Part shown: positions 15,739 to 22,973 of the stretch, piece after piece
How the letters are laid out: the number at the start of each line of letters is the position of its first letter
Numbering within the stretch: the stretch's first letter is position 1
Source: JAKPNF01 sp031556275
GTDB taxonomy: Bacteria > Verrucomicrobiota > Verrucomicrobiia > Opitutales > JAKPNF01
DNA: 38,610 bases
NCBI GenBank assembly: GCA_031556275.1
Contig: JAVBTG010000042.1
Location: 1 to 38,610, forward strand
Direction: 5' to 3'
Notes under the pieces: model-generated
What the model saw: the letters and a program-made list of their open reading frames with translations, nothing else
Databases searched by the model: none
What the model was told of the DNA's origin: nothing
Made by a program: the position numbers and the translations under genes

Positions 15739-17265
15739 ATGGACTCGCCCGCCACCGCACGCACTCCTCTCCGGCTCGTCGGCGCGTGGGTTGCGTTGTT
15801 TTTGGCATTGGCGTTCGCGCTATGGCGCGTTTTCACCCTTGGCACACAGCCGCTGCACGGCGACGAAGCGGTGCAAGGCTACATTTTGGGACAGTTTTTG
15901 GAAACGGGGCGCTACGCCTTTAACCCCGCGCATTTCCACGGGCCGCTGCCGCATTTTTTAAACGCCGCGTGGATGTGGGCCGCAGGCATAAGCGACTACA
16001 CCGCGCTTTCGGCCGAGTCCCTGCGCGCGACCGCCTGTGTGATGTGGTTGCTGGCCTCGCTGGGGCTTTGGGCGTTTGCCCGCTCGAGCAGGCGTGAGTC
16101 TTGCTGGCCGACACTCGCGCTTTGGATATGCGCACCCCTCCCCTTTTACTACGGCGGCATCTACTTTCACGAAAACTTTTTATTGGCCGCCGCCGTGGCC
16201 GCGCCGCTGGCCGCGGCATGGGGCCTGCGCGCGGACAAATGCGGACCGTGGCTCTTGGCGGGCCTCGCCTGCGGGGCGATGATGGCGGCGAAATCGACAT
16301 GGCTGATCATCGTGCTGAGCTGGGTCTGCGCCGCCGCGGCCCTATGGGTGTTGCAAAAATTTCTTCCCGGCTTCAAACGCTCCGATTTTTATAAAAACCT
16401 CCGCCCGCGCCACGTCATCGCCTTCATCCTCGGCGCATTGGTCTGCGCATGCGCCCTTTACACCAACGGCTTCACGCGCATGGAAGGGGCGCTCGACGCC
16501 GTGCGCACGTTTTTCGTCTACGCCACCGACACGGGCCACGAAAAGCCGTGGTTTTATTACCTGAAAGACATCCTGTTTTTCCATAAAAACTTTGGCGAAC
16601 TCGCCATCACCCTGCCCGCCTGCGTCGGGTTCACCCTGATCCTATTTTCAAAAAATCGCCGCGCCGCCGCCCCCTCCGCCCTCTTATGGCTGGCCCTCGC
16701 GGGGGCCGCGCAAATCGTAGGATACAGCCTCGTCGCCTACAAAACCCCGTGGCTGATGCTCGTGCCGCTGGCCTACCTCGCGCCGTGGGCGGGCTGGGTC
16801 TTTTATCACGAAGGTGTGCGCGCCACCCTCCCCGCCACTCGCCGCGCCGCCGCCATTGTGTTACTGGGGGTATGCGTTCTTTTCAACGCCTCTCAAATCG
16901 CCCGCAGTGACACCGCCGTTTTTTCGCAAAATCCGCCTCCCTTCACCTACGTTCCCACCTCCGCCGACGTCCCGCGCCTGACCAAGCTACTATTGGAACG
17001 CGCCCCAAAAGGGGATATCGCCATCATCTCCCCCGACGCCGCGATCTGGCCCCTGCCATGGTATCTGCGCTCGGCCGCCGACCGCACGGGTTACTTTGAA
17101 AACGCCCAAACCCCCTCCGGCGATTTCGCCGCCTACGTTTTCATCAACGCCTCCCCCGACGCCGCGACCGCCGCGAAATGGCGCAAAACCCACGACCGCC
17201 ACGAAGGCATCCTGTTTCTCCCCGGTTGTCCCTTCATTATCTATGCGCCGAAGCAGGCCGAATAG
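15739..17265 (+). CDS. GT-C-fold integral membrane protein, Agl23/TIGR03663-like (ArnT/PMT-like)
   Basis: This 508-residue protein has about ten hydrophobic helices and a soluble C-terminal domain. Its first large loop carries QPLHGDEAVQGYILGQFLE, the acidic loop motif of GT-C glycosyltransferases, then YAFNPAHFHGPLPHF. The helix YSLVAYKTPWLMLVPLAYL matches the Agl23/TIGR03663 group, described as flippase-activity-associated proteins that probably transfer sugars from polyprenyl-phosphate carriers. The start at 15739 (AAAAAATGG) is preferred to an in-frame Met at 15604 inside apbE, because it places a short N-terminus before TM1. The polyprenyl-phosphate sugar synthase type GT2 at 9900-10619 could supply its donor; this is inference. 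Confidence 0.8.
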   Translation: MDSPATARTPLRLVGAWVALFLALAFALWRVFTLGTQPLHGDEAVQGYILGQFLETGRYAFNPAHFHGPLPHFLNAAWMWAAGISDYTALSAESLRATACVMWLLASLGLWAFARSSRRESCWPTLALWICAPLPFYYGGIYFHENFLLAAAVAAPLAAAWGLRADKCGPWLLAGLACGAMMAAKSTWLIIVLSWVCAAAALWVLQKFLPGFKRSDFYKNLRPRHVIAFILGALVCACALYTNGFTRMEGALDAVRTFFVYATDTGHEKPWFYYLKDILFFHKNFGELAITLPACVGFTLILFSKNRRAAAPSALLWLALAGAAQIVGYSLVAYKTPWLMLVPLAYLAPWAGWVFYHEGVRATLPATRRAAAIVLLGVCVLFNASQIARSDTAVFSQNPPPFTYVPTSADVPRLTKLLLERAPKGDIAIISPDAAIWPLPWYLRSAADRTGYFENAQTPSGDFAAYVFINASPDAATAAKWRKTHDRHEGILFLPGCPFIIYAPKQAE

Positions 17266-17290
17266 GGCCGCATTCATTTGCCCCACCCTA

Positions 17291-17318
17291 TTGACAACCC
17301 TCCTAGCACCGCTATGCT
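17291..17318 (+). promoter_or_regulatory. Promoter of the small membrane protein gene
   Basis: A perfect -35 TTGACA (17291-17296), a 16-bp spacer and TATGCT (17313-17318, 4 of 6) lie 15 bp before the ATG at 17334, so the message would have a leader of under 10 nt. Confidence 0.6.
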
Positions 17319-17333
17319 TTGCGCCATCCTCCC

Positions 17334-17669
17334 ATGAACAAAAATCCCTTCGCCATCATCGGTTTAGTTTTCGGCATTATTTGCTCGCTTGCGCCGTTTT
17401 TAAGATCACTCGCCGTTCTTTTTATTTCGTTGTTCATAGATGACGCGTCTCAAACAGGACAAATCGTCAAATTAATTATTTTTGGAATTTCCAGCATCGC
17501 CCTGATATTCGCCGTTCTGGGACTGACATGTAGCCTCATTGGATGGAATTCACAACGCATACGCCTCGCGGCGGCAGGGCTGGCGCTAAATATTCTAGCT
17601 TTAGCAGGTTCCATTTTTTCCTTTCTTTACCCCTTATTGGCTAATTTGCTCCAAAACAATTTGCAGTAA
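17334..17669 (+). CDS. Small hypothetical membrane protein
   Basis: The 111-residue protein has three to four hydrophobic helices: IIGLVFGIICSLAPFL, LIIFGISSIALIFAVLGLTC, LAAAGLALNILALAG and FSFLYPLLANLL. The start MNKNPFAIIGLVFGI and the helix arrangement resemble DUF4190-type small membrane proteins, but I cannot assign it firmly. It is clearly richer in A+T than its neighbours, with codons such as AAA, ATT and TTA, which may indicate acquisition or weak codon selection. The strong promoter in front argues that it is expressed. The long-hairpin repeats at 17726-18059 follow it. The function is unknown. Confidence 0.65.
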   Translation: MNKNPFAIIGLVFGIICSLAPFLRSLAVLFISLFIDDASQTGQIVKLIIFGISSIALIFAVLGLTCSLIGWNSQRIRLAAAGLALNILALAGSIFSFLYPLLANLLQNNLQ

Positions 17670-17725
17670 TTCCCGCACTCGACTCACCGCGCGCAGCGCG
17701 GCATCTCGCATCCCTCCCGTCCACC

Positions 17726-17937
17726 CATTGGCGCGAGGGATTTTTTCGCGAGACAAGGCGCAAAAAAAATGCCGGACGAAATTGGGCGTGCACTGAACGC
17801 GCACGGTCCTTCGGACTGCGCCAAATCCGCGCACCCGCTCCGCGCGCCTATAAATAGCGCGCTCCAGACCCTTCGGTCATCTCGGTCGGCATTTTTTGCA
17901 GCAACGCAGTATCGCGGAAAAAGCCCACAGCCAATTG
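17726..17937. repeat. Long imperfect inverted repeat, copy 1 (MITE-like palindromic unit)
   Basis: The arms of about 55 bp run CCATTGGCGCGAGGGA... inwards to AAAAAATGCCGGACGA, and back through TCGGTCGGCATTTTTTGC to GCCAATTGG. About 100 bp of G+C-rich sequence lie between them, with further small hairpins such as GTCC-TTCG-GGAC. Outer boundary, GACAAGGCGCAA and GCAGCAACG-AGTAT segments are shared with copy 2 at 17934-18059. The T runs flanking the stem would let it act as a bidirectional terminator for the convergent genes on either side. No ORF with a credible protein is present. Confidence 0.6.
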
Positions 17938-18059
17938 GCGCGAGGATTTTTGGCCCAAGACAAGGCGCAAGAAAAACCCCGGACGGGATAGACCTCACGG
18001 TCATCCCGGTCGGGGTTTTTCGCAGCAACGTAGTATTGGGCCAAAAAGACCGCGCCAAT
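17934..18059. repeat. Long imperfect inverted repeat, copy 2
   Basis: This 126-bp unit is palindromic almost end to end. ATTGGCGCG (17934-17942) pairs with CGCGCCAAT (18051-18059). TTTTTGGCCCAA pairs with TTGGGCCAAAAA, and the centre GAAAAACCCCGG-ACGGGAT pairs with ATCCCGG-TCGGGGTTTTTC. It ends 3 bp before the gdhA stop codon and so probably also serves as its terminator. Sequence shared with copy 1 (GACAAGGCGCAA, CGGTCAT-CCGGTCGG, GCAGCAACG-AGTATT) shows a dispersed repeat family rather than a one-off terminator. Confidence 0.65.
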
Positions 18060-18062
18060 CAA

Positions 18063-19403
18063 TCAGACGATTCCTTGGGCCAGCATCGCATCCGCAACCT
18101 TCTTGAAGCCCGCGATGTTCGCGCCCGCCACGTAATTAATAAACCCGCCCTTTTCCTTGCCGCAGGTCATGGCGGCCTCGTGGATGGAGAGCATGATGCC
18201 GTGGAGGCGTTGGTCGACCTCGGCGGCGCTCCAGCTCAGGTGGAGGGCGTTCTGGCTCATTTCCAATCCGGAAGTGGCGACGCCGCCCGCGTTGGCGGCC
18301 TTGCCCGGGCCGTAGAGAATCTTCGCGCCCAAGTAGGTGTGGATGGCGCCGATCGTCGAGGGCATGTTCGCGCCTTCGGCGACGCAGGTGCAGCCGTTTT
18401 TCACCAAAGCCTTGGCCTCGTCCTCGGTCACCTCGTTCTGGGTGGCGCAGGGAAGCGCGATATCGCAGGGGATACCCCACGGGCGCTTGCCTTCGAGGTA
18501 CTTTGAGCCCTTGAACTTGGCGGCGTATTCCTTGATGCGGCCGCGCTGGACGTTCTTGAGGTCCATCACGTAGGCGAGCTTTTCGGCGTCGATGCCGGCG
18601 GGGTCGTGGATCGTGCCGTTGGAATCGGACACCGAGACGACCTTCGCGCCGAACTCCGTGGCCTTTTGCACCGCGAACTGGGCGACGTTGCCGGAACCGG
18701 AGACGACGACGGTCTTGCCCTCAAAGGACTCCTTGCGCGTTTTGAGCATTTCCTGCGCGAAATAGACGGTGCCGTAGCCAGTGGCCTCGGGGCGGATCAG
18801 CGAGCCGCCGTAGGAGAGGCCCTTGCCGGTGAGCACGCCGGTGAACTCGTTGCGCAGTTTCTTGTACTGGCCGAACATGTAGCCGATCTCGCGCGCCCCG
18901 ACGCCGATGTCGCCCGCGGGCACGTCGGTGTTCGAGCCGATGTGGCGGAACAGCTCGCCCATGAAGGACTGGCAAAAACGCATGACCTCGTTGTCGCTGC
19001 GGCCCTTGGGGTCGAAGTCCGAACCGCCCTTGCCGCCGCCCATGGGGAGCGTCGTGAGCGAGTTTTTAAAGACCTGCTCGAACGCCAAAAATTTCAAGAT
19101 ACCCAAGTTGACGGAGGGATGGAAGCGCAGGCCGCCCTTGTAGGGCCCGATCGCGCTGTTCATCTCGATGCGGTATCCGCGGTTGACGTGGACTGAACCC
19201 CTGTCGTCCACCCAAGGCACGCGGAACATGATGGTGCGCTCCGGTTCGACGATGCGCTCGAGCAGCCCCTGCGAGGCATATTTGGGATTTTTCTTGATGA
19301 AGGGCCACAGCGTCGTGAGCACTTCTTCGACGGCCTGATGAAACTCGGGCTGTCCGGGATTTTTCTCCTTCACCTGCTTGAGGAACTGGTCGATGGTCAG
19401 CAT
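18063..19403 (-). CDS. gdhA: NADP-type glutamate dehydrogenase
   Basis: The 446-residue enzyme matches the hexameric bacterial GdhA length and catalyses reductive amination of 2-oxoglutarate with ammonium. Visible signatures include RVPWVDDRGSVHVNRGYRIE and GPYKGGLRFHPSVNL, with the substrate-binding Lys. The segment LPMGGGKGGSDFDPKG, with the catalytic Lys, follows; then VPAGDIGVGAREIGYMFGQYK and the dinucleotide fold VVVSGSGNVAQFAVQKATEFGAKV. The C-terminus ends IAGFKKVADAMLAQGIV, as in other GdhA proteins. The start at 19403 gives MLTIDQFLKQVKEKNPGQPEFHQAVEEV, the normal N-terminus. It is a single-gene unit with a long leader. Confidence 0.97.
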   Translation of the reverse strand: MLTIDQFLKQVKEKNPGQPEFHQAVEEVLTTLWPFIKKNPKYASQGLLERIVEPERTIMFRVPWVDDRGSVHVNRGYRIEMNSAIGPYKGGLRFHPSVNLGILKFLAFEQVFKNSLTTLPMGGGKGGSDFDPKGRSDNEVMRFCQSFMGELFRHIGSNTDVPAGDIGVGAREIGYMFGQYKKLRNEFTGVLTGKGLSYGGSLIRPEATGYGTVYFAQEMLKTRKESFEGKTVVVSGSGNVAQFAVQKATEFGAKVVSVSDSNGTIHDPAGIDAEKLAYVMDLKNVQRGRIKEYAAKFKGSKYLEGKRPWGIPCDIALPCATQNEVTEDEAKALVKNGCTCVAEGANMPSTIGAIHTYLGAKILYGPGKAANAGGVATSGLEMSQNALHLSWSAAEVDQRLHGIMLSIHEAAMTCGKEKGGFINYVAGANIAGFKKVADAMLAQGIV

Positions 19404-19550
19404 AGGAATGTGTATGGATGTTCCGCGCGCAAAAAAACCGAACGCGCAAGAAAAACCCTACCCCGCCGCGCGGCTTCCCTCAACGATTTTTTCCCTGTCC
19501 GCGCATGCTATCAGCGCGGCTAAACAAAGACGGCCGTATCATAAGTTTTT

Positions 19551-19559
19551 CTTATAGCA
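19551..19559 (-). promoter_or_regulatory. Candidate extended -10 promoter of gdhA
   Basis: On the minus strand TGCTATAAG is an extended -10 (TGn then TATAAG, 5 of 6). No -35 is recognisable, as is common for extended -10 promoters. It would give a leader of about 140 nt before the ATG at 19403. The remaining sequence up to 19643 holds no gene I can support. Confidence 0.35.
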
Positions 19560-19643
19560 AAAACCCTCCAAACGCAAAGCGCCCCGCCTGAAAACACAGG
19601 GGGGGTGCCGTTTAACAACGCTTACACAACTTCACTCAAATAA

Positions 19644-19820
19644 TCACCACGCGAAGCGCACCCCGAGGTTGATCCCCTGGTTGATCTGGCTTTCCGTCGC
19701 GCTGACATTGTAGTCGAGGAACATGTTGGTGTTCTCGCCCAACTTGTAGTCCGCGCCCACGCCGATGACGACGGCGTCGCGCCCGACTTCCACGCCGCGC
19801 AGTTGGAAGCCCAGCGCAGG
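19644..19820 (-). pseudogene. Truncated autotransporter: C-terminal end of beta-barrel
   Basis: About 58 codons read LRGVEVGRDAVVIGVGADY, then KLGENTNMFLDYNVS and a final strand ending NLGVRFAW plus stop. The dynein-like alternation of strands and the terminal aromatic residue are typical of the last beta-strands of a type V autotransporter barrel, recognised by the BAM complex. The homology starts abruptly at about 19820 (PALGFQLRG). Upstream lies an unrelated plus-strand ORF, so the rest of the barrel and the passenger are missing here. A passenger-like fragment on the same strand lies at 22434-22613 and could come from the same lost gene. Confidence 0.65.
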
Positions 19821-19823
19821 GGC

Positions 19824-19991
19824 ATGACAAAATCGGGGTTTTACCGATATTGCCTGGCGCGCGCCATCGGCCACACGGAGGAAGAGGCCACGCAAATGGC
19901 GCGCCATCTGGGCGTGGGCAATTTTTCCATTATCGAGGCCGACGAAAAACCGCCGAAAAGCCGCGCCAAAAAAACAAAGGGCGCGCCTTAA
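19824..19991 (+). pseudogene. Short ORF, probably the 3' remnant of an unknown gene
   Basis: The 55 residues begin MTKSGFYRYCLARAIGHTEE and end with a basic tail rich in Lys, Arg and Pro (KPPKSRAKKTKGAP). I do not recognise the family. Its ATG sits 4 bp from the breakpoint of the autotransporter fragment, while its stop overlaps the stop of the partial miaB copy by two bases. This suggests it entered together with that miaB tail as a convergent gene pair and lost its 5' part. It could still be expressed as a small protein; codon use is host-like. Confidence 0.4.
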
Positions 19992-20198
19992 ATCACAATA
20001 TCCCCGTACAACGCCGAGACCGTCGCGCGGGCGATGGTGACGGATATCATTTTCCCGACGAGCGTCGCGTCGCCTTTGAACAACGTTTTTCGGTGCTGCG
20101 GGGTAAAGCCGACCATCATCCCCGCGCCTTTTTTCGCCGGGCCTTCCATCAAAACTTCCTGTACCGTGCCGACAAGTTTCTCGTTCGCCGTCAGCGAA
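19988..20198 (-). pseudogene. Partial second copy of miaB, 3' end (TRAM domain only)
   Basis: About 65 codons match the C-terminal TRAM domain of the intact miaB at 22974-24308 (ANEKLVGTVQEVL, EGPAKKGAG, VGFTPQHRKTLFKGD, ARATVSALYGD). I count about 20 mismatches over 200 bp by eye, many of them silent, so it is either an old duplicate or comes from a related strain. The match stops at TTCGCT (20193-20198), where histidine kinase sequence begins; the last codons and stop of the kinase lie in this miaB-derived DNA. There is no radical SAM part, so it cannot be a working enzyme. Confidence 0.85.
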
Positions 20199-22386
20199 GT
20201 CCCGGATTGGACGCAGAGCCCCGGCCGATCTTCGCTTGGGCCGCGTTGTCGAATTTTCCGAGCACCGCCCTGATTCTTTCCACCGTGATCGGCTTGAAGA
20301 GAATATCGTCGAAAATCCGCTCCGCGTCTTTTATCTGGATGTCCGCGGTGACGACGGCGATGGGTATGTCCGCATAGGCGGGATTTTTCCTCACCTCTTT
20401 GGCGAAGGCGGCCCCGTCCATCTCGGGCATCCAAAAGTCTGTCAGGATGACGGCGGGTTTCTCGACCTTCATATACTCGAGCGCGTGCGCGGCGGAAGGC
20501 AAGGACACGACGTCGACGCCTATTTTCCTCAGGACGGCCTCCAACACCTTGAGGTTCATGGCGATGTCGTCGATGATCATCACCTTGCCCTCCGGCAAAG
20601 GCTGCGAAAGCGCGGGCCTTGCCGCGCCTTGCGCGGGTTCTGTTTTTCCCCTGAAAATTTCTAGGCCGGGGATGGAGACGGTGAATGTGCTGCCCTTGCC
20701 AAGCTCGCTTTCAACGTGAATAAGGCCGCCCATTTGCCGCGCGAGCCTTTGCGATATGGCGAGCCCAAGCCCGGTGCCCTCGCGCGAACACACGTCCTTT
20801 GCCTGGTTTTCCAACTGCCGTTCGAAAGCGTCGAACACTTTTGGCAGAAACTCGGGGGCCATGCCCATGCCGGTGTCGTTCACTTCCACGCGCAGGGTTC
20901 CGGAATTTCCGCCGTCCGGCTCAAACGAGACCTCGACGCCCACATGCCCACTGTTCGTGAATTTCACGGCGTTGCCTACGATGTTTGTGAGCACCTGCCT
21001 CACGCGCAAAGGGTCCAGCATCAGCGAGGGGACTTCGCCCGCGAAAACGCACCCGAACCCGATGTGTTTGGCGTCCGCGCGGAACTTGAACATGTCCATT
21101 ATCTCGGTCAGCAGCGCGCGCAAGTCCGTCGCGCGCACCGCGATGTCCGTGCGCCCCGCTTCCAGCCTTGAGATTTCGAGGACGTCGTTGATAAGGCTCA
21201 GCAGCGAATTGGCCGCGCCGTTTATGCTTTTGAGATTGTCCAGAACGGTGTCGGAGCCTAGGCCGCGGTCCTGCGAGAGCTCGCTGTAGCCTATGACGGC
21301 GTTTAACGGCGTGCGCAACTCGTGGCTCACGTTCGCGATAAACAGGCTTTTCGCCTTGTCGGCGGCCTGCGCGGCCTCCATGGCTTTTTCGAGCCTGCGG
21401 TTTTTTTCGTTGAGCTCCGTTATGTCGAAATTGAATTCGACGACGTTCAGCAGCCGCCCGTCGGGCCCTATGATAGGGCTGACGGTGTTGAGCATCTCGC
21501 GGCCGTTGAGTTGGGCGCTGAAGCGGATAACCTCGCGCGCTCGCGCGCATTTTCTCACGGGGCAGTCCTCGCCCATCCCGTCGCGCTTGCAGTAATTGAG
21601 GTAGCACGGCTCGGACAGTATCTGCGCGGCGGGCTTGCCAACGGTCTTCGCGGACGCGGAATTGACAAACACGAGCTTCAAGTCCGCGTCATAAAGCATG
21701 ATGGGCAGGTTGAGCGACTCCAGGATGAGGCGGTGCTGGCGCGCGGATTCCTCAAGCTTTGCCATGTTGTGAAATCTGTCTATCACGATTTCCAGGATTT
21801 TCCCCAAAGACCTGAGCAGGTATTCGTCGCCGTCGGTGATTTTGCGCGATTGCACAAGAAACTCGACCGTGATCAGGGCGAAAACCTTCCCCTCCTTTTT
21901 GACTCCTATGGAAAGGAAGCTTTTCATGTCGCTGAACACCGGGATCCGGCTTATGTCGGCGAATTCGGGGGAGGTGTCCGCAAGGGCATCGTCACTCTTC
22001 ACGACCTCCAAGCGGTTGAATTTTTCAAACCACGCGTCAATTTTGAAACCGTAAATTTCCCTCGCCCTGCCCTCGTTGGAATACGAGGCGTGCGAAACCC
22101 ATTCCGAGATGTGGTCGGGCCTGTTGCTCTCGTCGCATGTTATAAAGCAGCACCTCTGGGCGGACAGGCTGGAACCGATAAAGGCGATGGTGTCCCTGAT
22201 GAAGTTGTCAAAATTGTTGGACAGCAGCGCGTTTGCCAGCGACTCGTCGAAGATTCTCATCCGATGGGCGGGAATATTGATATCTTCTTGCGCCACCGCC
22301 TGGTCTTCGTCAATTGGCGCGACGTTTCCCGCGCATTTGGACATGCGCGCACCTGCGGGCGGCGCGGGCGTATGTTGGTCAGGCAT
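20191..22386 (-). CDS. Hybrid sensor histidine kinase (GAF-PAS-HisKA-HATPase-REC)
   Basis: The 731-residue protein has a GAF-like region (about 55-205), a PAS domain (222-325), a short coiled linker and HisKA (FIANVSHELRTPLNAVIGYS, His355). HATPase_c follows, with N box NIVGNAVKFTNSG, G1 DTGMGMAPEF and G2 GTGLGLAISQRL. A C-terminal receiver has KVMIIDD and phosphoacceptor Asp650 in LTDFWMPEMDG. No transmembrane helix is seen, so it is cytosolic. The PAS domain carries four Cys (261, 266, 275, 280) in a C-x4-C-x8-C-x4-C spacing, suggesting metal or redox sensing (inference). No partner regulator is nearby. Codon use includes AGG, ATA and ACA, rare in the neighbours, suggesting transfer. Its 3' end runs into the partial miaB copy. 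Met15 (22344) is an alternative start. Confidence 0.93.
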   Translation of the reverse strand: MPDQHTPAPPAGARMSKCAGNVAPIDEDQAVAQEDINIPAHRMRIFDESLANALLSNNFDNFIRDTIAFIGSSLSAQRCCFITCDESNRPDHISEWVSHASYSNEGRAREIYGFKIDAWFEKFNRLEVVKSDDALADTSPEFADISRIPVFSDMKSFLSIGVKKEGKVFALITVEFLVQSRKITDGDEYLLRSLGKILEIVIDRFHNMAKLEESARQHRLILESLNLPIMLYDADLKLVFVNSASAKTVGKPAAQILSEPCYLNYCKRDGMGEDCPVRKCARAREVIRFSAQLNGREMLNTVSPIIGPDGRLLNVVEFNFDITELNEKNRRLEKAMEAAQAADKAKSLFIANVSHELRTPLNAVIGYSELSQDRGLGSDTVLDNLKSINGAANSLLSLINDVLEISRLEAGRTDIAVRATDLRALLTEIMDMFKFRADAKHIGFGCVFAGEVPSLMLDPLRVRQVLTNIVGNAVKFTNSGHVGVEVSFEPDGGNSGTLRVEVNDTGMGMAPEFLPKVFDAFERQLENQAKDVCSREGTGLGLAISQRLARQMGGLIHVESELGKGSTFTVSIPGLEIFRGKTEPAQGAARPALSQPLPEGKVMIIDDIAMNLKVLEAVLRKIGVDVVSLPSAAHALEYMKVEKPAVILTDFWMPEMDGAAFAKEVRKNPAYADIPIAVVTADIQIKDAERIFDDILFKPITVERIRAVLGKFDNAAQAKIGRGSASNPGLR

Positions 22387-22433
22387 AAAATTTGTCTGTA
22401 TTTACATTTAATAAACGTTTTCACTCCCAAAAA

Positions 22434-22613
22434 TCAACACCTTTCGTATCCGAAGCACATACAATTGGAGGATATTGCGCCGCCATCCGCGATCACGCGG
22501 CCCTCGTCTTCAGCCTTGCCGCCCGTGGCGGTGTAAGTGCCTTTGATGGAAGGAATCGCCGTGACGGCGTCGTCCTCTCCTTGGGTGGTGATGTCGGCAT
22601 TCGCCTGGAGCAT
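22434..22613 (-). pseudogene. Autotransporter-passenger-like fragment (59 codons)
   Basis: A reading frame of 59 codons, from an ATG inside the terminal repeat of the adjacent element, contains NADITTQGEDDAVTAI, then GTYTATGGKAEDEGRVIADGG and a stop. The alternation of polar residues with TATGG and ADGG turns resembles beta-helical autotransporter passengers. It fits an orphan piece of the gene whose barrel end survives at 19644-19820. It has no signal peptide and no barrel. The opposite strand is also open here, so the coding strand is not certain. Confidence 0.35.
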
Positions 22614-22806
22614 ATTTACTTTAGTTTGTCGGGATTTCTTTTCCCAAGTAGGCTAATTTGCGCGCCAGGCTTCCTCTCATTGCGCGGAAACTTTTTAAAA
22701 ATGGGAGGAAGTGTGCTTCGGCACATGACCTCTCATTTTTTAAAAGTACCACAGCAAGGGGGGCGAGCACGCCGCGCAAATGCGACAAACTAAAGTAAAT
22801 ATGCTC
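22608..22806. mobile_element. 199-bp MITE-like element with perfect 24-bp terminal inverted repeats
   Basis: The left end (22608-22631) begins GAGCATATTTACTTTAGT and ends TTGTCG; the right end (22783-22806) is its exact reverse complement. Further in, TTTGCGCG motifs mirror each other. The centre forms a long hairpin, CTTTTTAAAAATG...GTGTGC-TTCG-GCACAT...CATTTTTTAAAAG, closed by a stable TTCG tetraloop. It has no ORF of its own. Flanking bases show no clear target-site duplication, so either the ends are older than the duplication or the element is not a simple transposon derivative. The remaining gap sequence (22807-22973) holds nothing I can assign. Confidence 0.7.
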
Positions 22807-22973
22807 TAGCCCTCACCAAATGCGCCCGCCACGAAAAGTCTGCAGGCGGGCGAAACCGCTGGCGTTGGCGCGAGCCTTCGGCAAGAGCATGCTGGGAAAT
22901 GAAAACCAAGGCCCTAGGAAAACGGGCGAAATCCAGACGAGCAACCGACGTACTTTGAATTTGAAAATACGCC

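Noticed and set aside
17684..18058. 124-codon minus-strand ORF across the palindromic repeats
   Set aside because: It merely translates the repeat units; its internal similarity reflects the DNA repeat.
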